From the NCBI GenBank assembly GCA_903927905.1, contig CAIYOY010000391.1:1-59300 (forward strand): a stretch of 59,300 nucleotides of DNA, read 5' to 3'. Below the pieces are notes generated by a model. It was given only the letters and a program-made list of their open reading frames with translations. It had not been told where the DNA came from and made no database searches. This document shows positions 48,099-55,578 of the stretch, in pieces. The position numbers were made by a program, and so were the translations under genes. Position 1 is the first letter of the stretch; each line of letters opens with the position of its first letter. This stretch comes from an uncultured Verrucomicrobiales bacterium. GTDB lineage: Bacteria; Verrucomicrobiota; Verrucomicrobiia; Limisphaerales; Palsa-1400.

Positions 48099-50570
48099 AT
48101 GCTTAGAAATAAATTGCGATATATTGCGGCTTTATCATTGGCCGCTTTTGGTTTTTCGCCCGCTGTTTTTGCGAGCGAAGCAGACATTAACATTCCTGAT
48201 CTCACCCAGGTCCACTTTCAGGGACTCGGCGGCGTCAGCGGTTCCAATCTGATGTATGCAGGTATCGTTATCTGCCTCATCGGGGCGATTTTTGGTCTGA
48301 TGCAATATTTTCAGACCAAAGCGCTGCCCGTACATTCCAGCATGGCTTCCGTCTCGAACACCATCTGGGAAACGTGCAAAACCTACTTGTTCACTCAAGG
48401 GAAGTTTCTCGCCATTCTGTGGATCTTGATCGCGGGTTGCATGTTTTATTACTTCAGTGTCCTGCAGAAAAACTCCATAGGTCACGTCATTGTCATTCTG
48501 TTGGCGTCCATTTTGGGTATTCTTGGTTCGTATGGTGTCGCTTGGTTCGGCATCCGCATCAATACCGTCGCCAATTCCCGCGCCGCCTTCTCCTCGCTGC
48601 AAGGCAACCCGCTCGCCACGCTCGGCATTCCCTTGCGTTCCGGCATGAGTGTCGGCTTGCTTCTCGTCGCGGTGGAACTGTTCTTCATGATTTGCATCCT
48701 GATGTTTTTGCCGCGCGAACTCGTCGGCCCCTGCTTCATCGGTTTCGCCATCGGCGAATCCCTCGGCGCCAGTGTGCTGCGTATCTGCGGCGGTATCTTC
48801 ACCAAGATCGCAGACATCGGCTCAGACTTGATGAAGATCGTTTTCAAATTGCCGGAAGATGATCCAAAGAACCCGGGTGTGATCGCGGATTGCACCGGCG
48901 ACAACGCCGGTGACTCGGTCGGACCCACGGCGGACGGTTTTGAAACCTACGGCGTGACCGGTGTTGCGCTGATTTCCTTCCTCGCGCTGGCCCTTGCGGC
49001 CAGCCCGGCGATTTGCGCCACGCTGATCATCTGGCTCTTCGTCATGCGCGCCTTGATGATCGTGACCTCGCTCGTCTCTTATTTCGGCAACGAAATCCTG
49101 AGCAAAGCGATGTTCGGCGGCAAAAAGGATTTTGATTTTGAAGCTCCCCTGACCCATCTCGTTTGGATCACTTCCGCCGTCTCCATCGCCATCACCTTCG
49201 TCGCCAGCAAACTGTTGCTGGGCGATTTCAAAGACGCTGCTGGCGCGGCGCAACCCGATCTCTGGTGGGTGTTGTCCGTCATCATCAGTTGCGGCACGAT
49301 TGCCGGGGCGCTGATCCCGGAATTCACCAAAGTGTTCGTCAGCACCAGTTGTAAACACGTCAAAGAAGTCGTCAACTGCTCCAAGCACGGCGGCGCCTCC
49401 CTCAACATCCTGTCCGGGTTGGTCGCGGGTAACTTCTCCGCCTTCTGGATGGGCCTCTGCATCATGATCCTGATGGCGACGTCTTATTATTTCTCGCAAA
49501 ATCCGGCTTTGTTGATGTTGATGCCCGCGAAATTTGTCTTTGCCGCGCCCATCTTCGCTTTCGGTCTCGTGGCCTTCGGTTTCCTCGGCATGGGTCCTGT
49601 GACCATTGCAGTTGACAGTTATGGCCCCGTCACCGACAACGCCCAATCCGTCTATGAATTGAGCCAGATCGAAGGCAAGCCCAACATCAAGGCGGAAATC
49701 AAACGCGACTTCGGTTTCGATGCCGACTTTGAAAACGCCAAGCACCAACTCGAAAAAGGTGACGGCGCGGGGAACACCTTCAAAGCCACGGCCAAGCCGG
49801 TGCTTATCGGCACCGCTGTCGTCGGCGCGACCACGATGGTGTTCGGCATCATCATGCTGCTCCAGAAAATGTATGAAGCCCAAGTGGCCTCCGGCGTGGC
49901 CGGTCCGTTCAAGCCGGTGGTCGATGCCTTGAGCATCGTCCAGCCGGAAATCATCCTCGGCCTCGTCATGGGCGGCTCGGTCATCTATTGGTTCACTGGC
50001 GCTTCCACTCAAGCCGTTGTCACCGGCGCTTATGGTGCGGTGGTTTACATCAAAGAACACATGAACCTCTCGGCCAGCACGGCGTCGGAAAAGGACAGCA
50101 AAGAAGTCGTCCGCATCTGCACCGTTTATGCGCAAAAAGGCATGTGGAACATCTTCATCGTGGTGTTCTGCTTCGCGCTCGCGTTGCCGTTTTTCAATCC
50201 TTACTTCTTCATCGGTTACTTGATTGGTATCGCGTTCTTCGGTTTGTTCCAGGCCATCTTCATGGCCAACGCCGGCGGTGCCTGGGATAACGCCAAGAAA
50301 ATCGTGGAAGTGGATCTCCGCCAGAAAGGCACTGAGCTCCATGCCGCCACCGTTGTCGGCGACACCGTGGGCGATCCTTTCAAAGACACTTCATCCGTCG
50401 CGATGAATCCGGTGATCAAATTCACCACGCTCTTCGGTCTCTTGGCCGTGGAAATCGCGGTCACGATGAAAGATCAAGCCATGAAGACCGGTATCGGAGC
50501 CTTCTTCTTCGTCATCGCGCTGATCTTCGTCTATCGCTCCTTCTACTGCATGCGCGTCCCGGAGGATTAA
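48099..50570 (+). CDS. hppA: Membrane-bound ion-pumping pyrophosphatase
   Basis: An 823-aa membrane pyrophosphatase. It carries the substrate segment GGIFTKIADIGSDLM, the PEDDPKNPGVIADCTGDNAG block that binds magnesium-pyrophosphate, and a second half with VVGDTVGDPFKDTSS. About 16 membrane helices are visible. The K+-dependence position reads GAGNTFKATAK, with Lys where K+-dependent enzymes have Ala, pointing to a K+-independent pump. The DLMKIVFKLPEDDP segment differs from the common VGK-E type. It hydrolyses pyrophosphate while moving H+ or Na+ across the inner membrane. It has a probable signal-like N-terminus and a strong terminator behind it. Confidence 0.92.
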   Translation: MLRNKLRYIAALSLAAFGFSPAVFASEADINIPDLTQVHFQGLGGVSGSNLMYAGIVICLIGAIFGLMQYFQTKALPVHSSMASVSNTIWETCKTYLFTQGKFLAILWILIAGCMFYYFSVLQKNSIGHVIVILLASILGILGSYGVAWFGIRINTVANSRAAFSSLQGNPLATLGIPLRSGMSVGLLLVAVELFFMICILMFLPRELVGPCFIGFAIGESLGASVLRICGGIFTKIADIGSDLMKIVFKLPEDDPKNPGVIADCTGDNAGDSVGPTADGFETYGVTGVALISFLALALAASPAICATLIIWLFVMRALMIVTSLVSYFGNEILSKAMFGGKKDFDFEAPLTHLVWITSAVSIAITFVASKLLLGDFKDAAGAAQPDLWWVLSVIISCGTIAGALIPEFTKVFVSTSCKHVKEVVNCSKHGGASLNILSGLVAGNFSAFWMGLCIMILMATSYYFSQNPALLMLMPAKFVFAAPIFAFGLVAFGFLGMGPVTIAVDSYGPVTDNAQSVYELSQIEGKPNIKAEIKRDFGFDADFENAKHQLEKGDGAGNTFKATAKPVLIGTAVVGATTMVFGIIMLLQKMYEAQVASGVAGPFKPVVDALSIVQPEIILGLVMGGSVIYWFTGASTQAVVTGAYGAVVYIKEHMNLSASTASEKDSKEVVRICTVYAQKGMWNIFIVVFCFALALPFFNPYFFIGYLIGIAFFGLFQAIFMANAGGAWDNAKKIVEVDLRQKGTELHAATVVGDTVGDPFKDTSSVAMNPVIKFTTLFGLLAVEIAVTMKDQAMKTGIGAFFFVIALIFVYRSFYCMRVPED

Positions 50571-50596
50571 CCTGTCGAAAGAGATTTTAAGTTCGC

Positions 50597-50630
50597 CAGG
50601 AGCCGGATGAAAATCCGGCTCCTGTTTTTT
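50597..50630 (+). terminator. Rho-independent terminator after hppA
   Basis: A perfect 12-bp stem (50597-50608 with 50613-50624), a GAAA loop and a run of six T. It lies 27 bp after the hppA stop. Confidence 0.93.
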
Positions 50631-50672
50631 GTTTGTAGTCAGGCTAGGTCAGGCTATAAAAATGGAAAAAGT

Positions 50673-51206
50673 ATGATTACATATATTCTTATCGGCTTGG
50701 CCGCGGTGGTTATCGTTTTTTTGATTGCTGTGGCGATGGGGCCGGCGGAATTTCGCATCACACGGAGCGCAACCATTTCGGCCCCAGCCGCCGCAGTCTT
50801 TGAAAACATCAATGACCTGCACAAATGGGAAGCATGGTCGCCCTGGGCCAAGATGGATCCGACCGCCAAGAACACCTTCACCGGCTCGGCCGCCGGAACC
50901 GGTGCGGTGATGAGTTGGGCCGGGAACAATAAGGTGGGGGAAGGGCGGATGACCATTACGGAGAGCAAAGCGGGTGAATTGATCCGTATCAAACTGGAAT
51001 TTTTTAAACCGTTCAAAGCCGTCAACACCGCTGAATTTGTCTTCAAGGCCGAGGGTGGTCAGACCGTGGTGACTTGGAGCATGTTCGGGCCGAATACTTT
51101 TGTCGGTAAAGTCATTGGGTTGATCATGAACTGCGAGAAAATGATCGGTGGCCAATTTGAACAAGGGTTGGCCAGTCTGCGGACGGTGGCGGAAGGAAAG
51201 AAGTAA
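50673..51206 (+). CDS. Membrane-anchored SRPBCC-family protein
   Basis: A 177-aa protein: one N-terminal membrane helix (MITYILIGLAAVVIVFLIAV) followed by an SRPBCC/START-like lipid-binding domain (RSATISAPAAAVFENINDLH, WEAWSPWAKMDPTAKNTF, then GGQTVVTWSMFGPNTFVGKV). Such domains bind hydrophobic ligands in a helix-grip cavity. Ligand unknown. A longer ORF starting at 50607 lies within the terminator, so ATG 50673 is used. It is a single gene with a terminator on both sides. Confidence 0.83.
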   Translation: MITYILIGLAAVVIVFLIAVAMGPAEFRITRSATISAPAAAVFENINDLHKWEAWSPWAKMDPTAKNTFTGSAAGTGAVMSWAGNNKVGEGRMTITESKAGELIRIKLEFFKPFKAVNTAEFVFKAEGGQTVVTWSMFGPNTFVGKVIGLIMNCEKMIGGQFEQGLASLRTVAEGKK

Positions 51207-51236
51207 GGCGGTAAAATCAGTTTTAATGGTTAAATT

Positions 51237-51272
51237 AAAAGCCCGCGCAAAGGTGAGTTTGCGCGGGCTTTT
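51237..51272. terminator. Bidirectional terminator
   Basis: A 15-bp perfect stem (51237-51251 with 51258-51272) with A/T ends and a 6-nt loop, between convergent genes. It should stop both the SRPBCC and the GH25 transcripts. Confidence 0.9.
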
Positions 51273-51319
51273 CAGAGTACTCCGGACAACGGCTTTAGCC
51301 TTGGCCCGGGGTGCAGTTT

Positions 51320-52042
51320 TTATTTGGTTTGCAGCAGGGATGTCAGGGCGGAAAGACTTCCGTTAAAGGTATCCAAATCAACCGGGCCGGATATGCCCGA
51401 GATGGCTCCACTGGTGCTGGTTTGCCACAGGTCCCAGACGTCGGGGCCCCAAGCTTCGCAGTTGGTGCAGACATTCCAGGGGCCGCCCGTGCCATTAGGA
51501 TTGGCGATCCATGGATAGAGCGTGATGTTGGTGGTCAAATTGCAGGCGTTACAGGGAGTAATATAAATGACCGGATGGAGGGTGATGCCGACGGCGGCGG
51601 CATCGGCCACAACGGCGGAACTCCAATTATTGGCCCAGCCAGTGTAACTGCCGGCGCCGACGTGGCCGGAGAATACTTCAAACTCCAGCGCAGGCATGAT
51701 GTTCTTGCCGCCTTTGCCAATCTGGCTGCTGGCAAAACTCCAAAAATTGGAAGCCTCAAGGGCTGGAGTATCAAATTCCGGTTGGGCGAAATGAGCCGCT
51801 CCCATGTAAACACCAGCGGCTTTGCCATTCGTCATGTTGGCGATGAATTTGGTGTCATGTCCTGCGCTGCCCGAGGTCGCTTGGGCGTAGGCGAAGGTCA
51901 CCCCGTCGCTTTTTACGCTGGCCCAGTTTATGGTGCCTTGGGCGCTGGTGACATCAATGCCCAAGGGGCCCGCCGCGAGCAGCGGGGTGGTGGCCAGTGG
52001 AACGGTCAGGAGAACAGCGATAACTTGCGTCAATTTTTTCAT
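51320..52042 (-). CDS. Second secreted GH25 lysozyme-like protein
   Basis: A 240-aa protein, paralogous to the lysozyme at 9887 but without the repeat tail. The signal peptide (1-24) is followed by one GH25 domain with Asp30 in GPLGIDVTSAQG. The catalytic DxE pair of the family is changed: PALEFEVF gives Glu120 and Glu122, where the 9887 protein has Asp121 and Glu123. This may lower or alter muramidase activity. The CxxC pairs (TPCNACNL, CTNCEAWG) are kept, suggesting disulfides. Probable periplasmic or extracellular wall-binding or cleaving role. Confidence 0.82.
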   Translation of the reverse strand: MKKLTQVIAVLLTVPLATTPLLAAGPLGIDVTSAQGTINWASVKSDGVTFAYAQATSGSAGHDTKFIANMTNGKAAGVYMGAAHFAQPEFDTPALEASNFWSFASSQIGKGGKNIMPALEFEVFSGHVGAGSYTGWANNWSSAVVADAAAVGITLHPVIYITPCNACNLTTNITLYPWIANPNGTGGPWNVCTNCEAWGPDVWDLWQTSTSGAISGISGPVDLDTFNGSLSALTSLLQTK

Positions 52043-52210
52043 AGTGTTGGTCTTTCTAATGCGTTGAACTGCGAGCGAGCGGAAATTTTTTGACAGGGAA
52101 ACAATGGAGGGATTTGGGCGGTTTGCAAATCACGCAATCGCGGGGTTTTTGGTTGGTCCGATGGAAAATAGAGCCTCGTCACCCGGCCATTTACGGGCTA
52201 ATTTAAGGCG

Positions 52211-53326
52211 ATGAGTATCGAAAAATCCTGGTATGCGGTCAGCAATATTGACGAGGTGGATTCGCCGGCTTTGATTCTCTATCCGAATCGGGTGGATGAA
52301 AATATCCGGCGGATGGTCAGCACCGCCGGCGGCGCGGAACGCCTCTGCCCGCATGTGAAAACGCATAAGCTAGGACAACTGGTGCGCCGACAAATGGAGT
52401 CGCGCATCACCAAGTTCAAATGCGCCACCATTGCCGAGGCCGAGATGGTGGCGGATTGCGGCGTGTTGAATGTGATGCTGGCGTATCAACCGGTCGGGCC
52501 GAAGCTGCATCGCTTGATCAAGTTGATCAAAAAATTTCCGAAGACGATTTTTTCCACCATTGCCGATGATGCCGGCGCGATTGAAGCGATGTCGAAGGCG
52601 GCCACCGAGGGCGGGGTAACGCTGTCCGTGCTGGTGGATATTGATTGCGGGATGCACCGGTCAGGGATTGCGGCGGGAGACAATGCGGAAAATTTGTATC
52701 GTTTGATTGCCAGCCTGCCGGGTTTGACGCCGGGCGGATTGCATATATATGACGGGCATATTTCGGACACGGATTTGACTTTGAGAGCGGTGCGATGCGA
52801 GGCGGCAATTGCGCCGGCCCTGGCCATGCGGGATAAATTAAAAGCCGCTGGTCTGGCGGTGCCAAGGGTGGTGGCCGGGGGAACGCCGACGTTGCCGATT
52901 CATGCGAAGCACCAGGATTTGGAGTGCAGCCCGGGAACTTCTGTGTTGTGGGATTGGGGTTATGAACAGGAATGTCCGGATCTGAAATTTATTCACGCGG
53001 CATTGGTGATGACCCGGATCATCAGCAAGCCGGGATTGAACTTGGTTTGTTTGGATTTGGGACACAAAGCGATTGCGGCGGAGAAGCCGCATCCACGAGT
53101 GATTTTCCCAACGTTGCCCGATGCAAAAGCAGTCACGCATAGCGAGGAGCATCTGGTGATCGAGACGGCGCGCGCGGGGGAATTGTCGGTGGGCGATTGT
53201 TTGTTTGGGATACCCCGGCATGTTTGCCCGACGGTGGCGTTGTATGCGGAGGCCGTGGTCATTGAGGAAGGCAAGGCGCAGGCCCGGTGGCCAATTTTGG
53301 CTCGCAATCGGGCATTGAGTATTTGA
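52211..53326 (+). CDS. D-threonine aldolase / D-serine dehydratase-like PLP enzyme
   Basis: A 371-aa protein of the alanine racemase-like fold type III family. The PLP lysine is Lys50 in CPHVKTHK, VDIDCGMHRSGI and VAGGTPTLPIHAK line the cofactor pocket, and the C-terminal metal pair lies in PRHVCPTVAL (His337 and Cys339), as in D-serine dehydratases and D-threonine aldolases. It probably breaks down a D-hydroxyamino acid. The start ATG 52211 is the first of the frame. The following BNR gene starts 10 bp after its stop. Confidence 0.86.
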   Translation: MSIEKSWYAVSNIDEVDSPALILYPNRVDENIRRMVSTAGGAERLCPHVKTHKLGQLVRRQMESRITKFKCATIAEAEMVADCGVLNVMLAYQPVGPKLHRLIKLIKKFPKTIFSTIADDAGAIEAMSKAATEGGVTLSVLVDIDCGMHRSGIAAGDNAENLYRLIASLPGLTPGGLHIYDGHISDTDLTLRAVRCEAAIAPALAMRDKLKAAGLAVPRVVAGGTPTLPIHAKHQDLECSPGTSVLWDWGYEQECPDLKFIHAALVMTRIISKPGLNLVCLDLGHKAIAAEKPHPRVIFPTLPDAKAVTHSEEHLVIETARAGELSVGDCLFGIPRHVCPTVALYAEAVVIEEGKAQARWPILARNRALSI

Positions 53327-53336
53327 TATTTTGGCC

Positions 53337-54416
53337 ATGCCAAAAAAGACTACAATTCTGGTCGGGACCAAGAAGGGACTTTTTCTTTTCAACAGCGCCA
53401 ACCGCAAGCAATGGAAAATGACCGGGCCATTCCAAAGCGGGCGCGAAATCAACCACGCCGTTTTTGATCCGCGCAGCAAACGGATTTATGCCACCGCGAA
53501 TGACGCCTGGTTCGGCTGCGAAATTGTCTGGACCGCAGACGGAGGCAAGACGTGGGACAAGGCGAAAAAGAACCCGGCCTTCACCAAAAAATCTGGTTTG
53601 AAACTGGACCGAATCTGGCACCTCGAACCCGGTCGGGCCAATGAACCAAATGTGTTGTACGCCGGAGTCGCGCCGGCGGCTCTGTTTCGCTCGGAAGACG
53701 GCGGGTTGACCTGGAAGGAAGTGCGGTCGCTCACCCGACATCCCACCCGCAAGTTTTGGCATCCCGGCGCGGGCGGACTTTGCCTGCATTCCATCGTGGT
53801 GGATCACACGCAACCGAAGCGGATGTTCGTCGGGATTTCAGCGGTGGGAGTCTTTCGCACTGAGGACGGTGGCAAAACCTGGGAGTTGGCCAATCGCGGA
53901 ACGCGGGCGGAATTTTTGCCGAATAAATATCCGGAATTTGGCCAGTGCGTGCACAAACTGCTGATGGCCGATCCAAAACAATCGCTGCTTTTTCAACAAA
54001 ATCATTGCGGTGTTTATCGCAGCGCGGATGCCGGGCGGTCATGGCAGGAAATCACCAAAGGGTTGCCGTCCGAGTTTGGTTTTCCCCTGGCGATTCATCC
54101 ACGCAAACCGGAAACGATTTACGTGCTGCCATTGAAGGGCGCGGAGTTCCGTTGTCCGCCGGGCGGTCAACTCAAAGTGTATCGCAGCAAGAACGGCGGA
54201 AAGACGTGGCAGGGATTGGCCAAGGGCTTGCCCCAAGACAATTCGTTTTCTGGCATTTATCGCGAAGGCATGGCGATGGACGCGAACGATCCGGCAGGAA
54301 TTTATTTCGGGACGAACAACGGGAAAGTGTTTTACTCGGCGAACGAAGGGGATTCGTGGCAATTGCTGGCGGATAATTTACCGCCGGTTTATTCGATTTC
54401 GACGGCGACGATCTAG
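53337..54416 (+). CDS. BNR/Ycf48-like propeller protein, no export signal
   Basis: A 359-aa propeller with Asp-box-like turns (WTADGGKTWD, SEDGGLTWKEV, TEDGGKTWELA, SADAGRSWQEI, SKNGGKTWQGL) and the final SANEGDSWQLL. It matches the WD40/YVTN- and sortilin-type glycosyl hydrolase group often annotated as exo-alpha-sialidase without evidence. There is no signal peptide and no FRIP box, so a cytoplasmic role of unknown kind is likely. The ATG at 53337 is preferred to a TTG six bases earlier. It is cotranscribed with the D-threonine aldolase-like gene. Confidence 0.77.
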   Translation: MPKKTTILVGTKKGLFLFNSANRKQWKMTGPFQSGREINHAVFDPRSKRIYATANDAWFGCEIVWTADGGKTWDKAKKNPAFTKKSGLKLDRIWHLEPGRANEPNVLYAGVAPAALFRSEDGGLTWKEVRSLTRHPTRKFWHPGAGGLCLHSIVVDHTQPKRMFVGISAVGVFRTEDGGKTWELANRGTRAEFLPNKYPEFGQCVHKLLMADPKQSLLFQQNHCGVYRSADAGRSWQEITKGLPSEFGFPLAIHPRKPETIYVLPLKGAEFRCPPGGQLKVYRSKNGGKTWQGLAKGLPQDNSFSGIYREGMAMDANDPAGIYFGTNNGKVFYSANEGDSWQLLADNLPPVYSISTATI

Positions 54417-54420
54417 GCAG

Positions 54421-54490
54421 AAGAAACCCTCCACGAATGACACGAATTTCCGCGAAAAGAGTTTTTAGTTCACGTTGATTCGCGCAAGAA
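54421..54490. repeat. Dispersed ACGAATTTCCGCGAAAA-type repeat
   Basis: CCACGAATGACACGAATTTCCGCG and ACGTTGATTCGCG share words with the repeat patches at 28254-28455, 33895-33985 and 40531-40602. It lies between convergent genes with no ORF. Confidence 0.5.
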
Positions 54491-54499
54491 GGCGCAAGA

Positions 54500-55294
54500 T
54501 CAGGTGACGAAGCGATAAAGCCGCCGAAGCAGCACTGGATGGGACAATTGACGCTCGGCTTTTTTCGTTTTTTTATCGGCTTCGACTTGGCGGGCTTGTT
54601 CAATCAATTGGAGGGTGTTCACATAGGGCAGCATTTGCGGGCCGACCAGCAAAAGGATCAGAGCTTTGGCGGTGACATCCTTATCCCCGGTTAATTGATG
54701 GGCCACCGCATCACAACTGAACTCGTCCAAACGGCTGAGCCATTTCATCATGGTGGCAAGATGGCGGCGGACATAGCCGGTGTGTCCCAGCGCATGGTGA
54801 GCCAGTTCATGGCCCAAAATAAAGGTCAAGGTGCGCGGATCTTCGGAGCGCAGGCAGGCATCCACCATGTCATCCAGCAGGATGATAATGCGCCGCCCGG
54901 CGATGCGCGCGGCGGCGGCATTAATGACATTGCCCTCAATGAGATAGATGGCCGGTGTCTGTTCCAAACCCAGACGGCGGGAGAGCGTCTCGGCACAGGC
55001 ATAAATTTCCGGGAATTGGGTCGGTCCGATTTCGATGGATGATCCTTTAAGCATGGCCATGACTTTGCGCTGACGGAGATAATCGGCGAGGCAGCCAAGC
55101 AAAAGAATGGCCAAAATAAATGGTAAAAGGATGGATATTAACAGAAAGAAAACGACCAGTGTCCAGCCGAGACCAACGGCCAGCGAGGTCTTGGGCTCAA
55201 TGTGAGCTTTGGCGTCAACGCTGGCGCCATCGGCCACCCAGGTGGGGAAGATTTTGGCGGCAATGACCGGGGGGTGTAAGTCTGGGATGTTCAT
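54500..55294 (-). CDS. M48 family metallopeptidase
   Basis: A 264-aa membrane protease: one membrane segment (SLAVGLGWTLVVFFLLISIL, continuing through a second hydrophobic stretch), then a peptidase M48 domain with HELAHH (His162, Glu163, His166) and RLDEFSCDAVAHQL, which gives the third zinc ligand. It is much shorter than the LemA-linked M48 gene and has no LemA next to it. Probable role: protein quality control at the inner membrane. The 284-bp gap upstream contains only an imperfect inverted repeat (CCGCTTTGGTGG with CCATCAAGGCGG) near 55370-55400. Confidence 0.83.
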   Translation of the reverse strand: MNIPDLHPPVIAAKIFPTWVADGASVDAKAHIEPKTSLAVGLGWTLVVFFLLISILLPFILAILLLGCLADYLRQRKVMAMLKGSSIEIGPTQFPEIYACAETLSRRLGLEQTPAIYLIEGNVINAAAARIAGRRIIILLDDMVDACLRSEDPRTLTFILGHELAHHALGHTGYVRRHLATMMKWLSRLDEFSCDAVAHQLTGDKDVTAKALILLLVGPQMLPYVNTLQLIEQARQVEADKKTKKAERQLSHPVLLRRLYRFVT

Positions 55295-55578
55295 GGTTTA
55301 TATGGTTTTTGGCGTTGATGGTTAGCCACTTTTAAGGATATTACCCGCCTGTGTCAATCGAAAACTTAACCGCTTTGGTGGTTTTGACCATCAAGGCGGA
55401 GGGCGGCGCGGCCAGGGTTGCACCAGAAATTATTGAGAGGAAAGCGGCCGGGAGGTGTCTGAAAGTAATTCGCAACATTTATATTGGATAGGCCGTTGAG
55501 CGGCCCCAAAGCAGGCTGGATAGGGTCAACTTCGCAGTTGGCTTAACCGCTATTCCGCGTATTCTGTCGCGAATTATT

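Noticed and set aside
48822-50342. A 506-codon minus-strand open frame antisense to hppA
   Set aside because: Rich in His, Asp and Gln with no family features. It is explained by codon bias of the pyrophosphatase gene.
53337-54416. Sialidase activity for the BNR protein
   Set aside because: Asp-box turns are structural and no FRIP box or arginine triad is visible, so only the fold is claimed.
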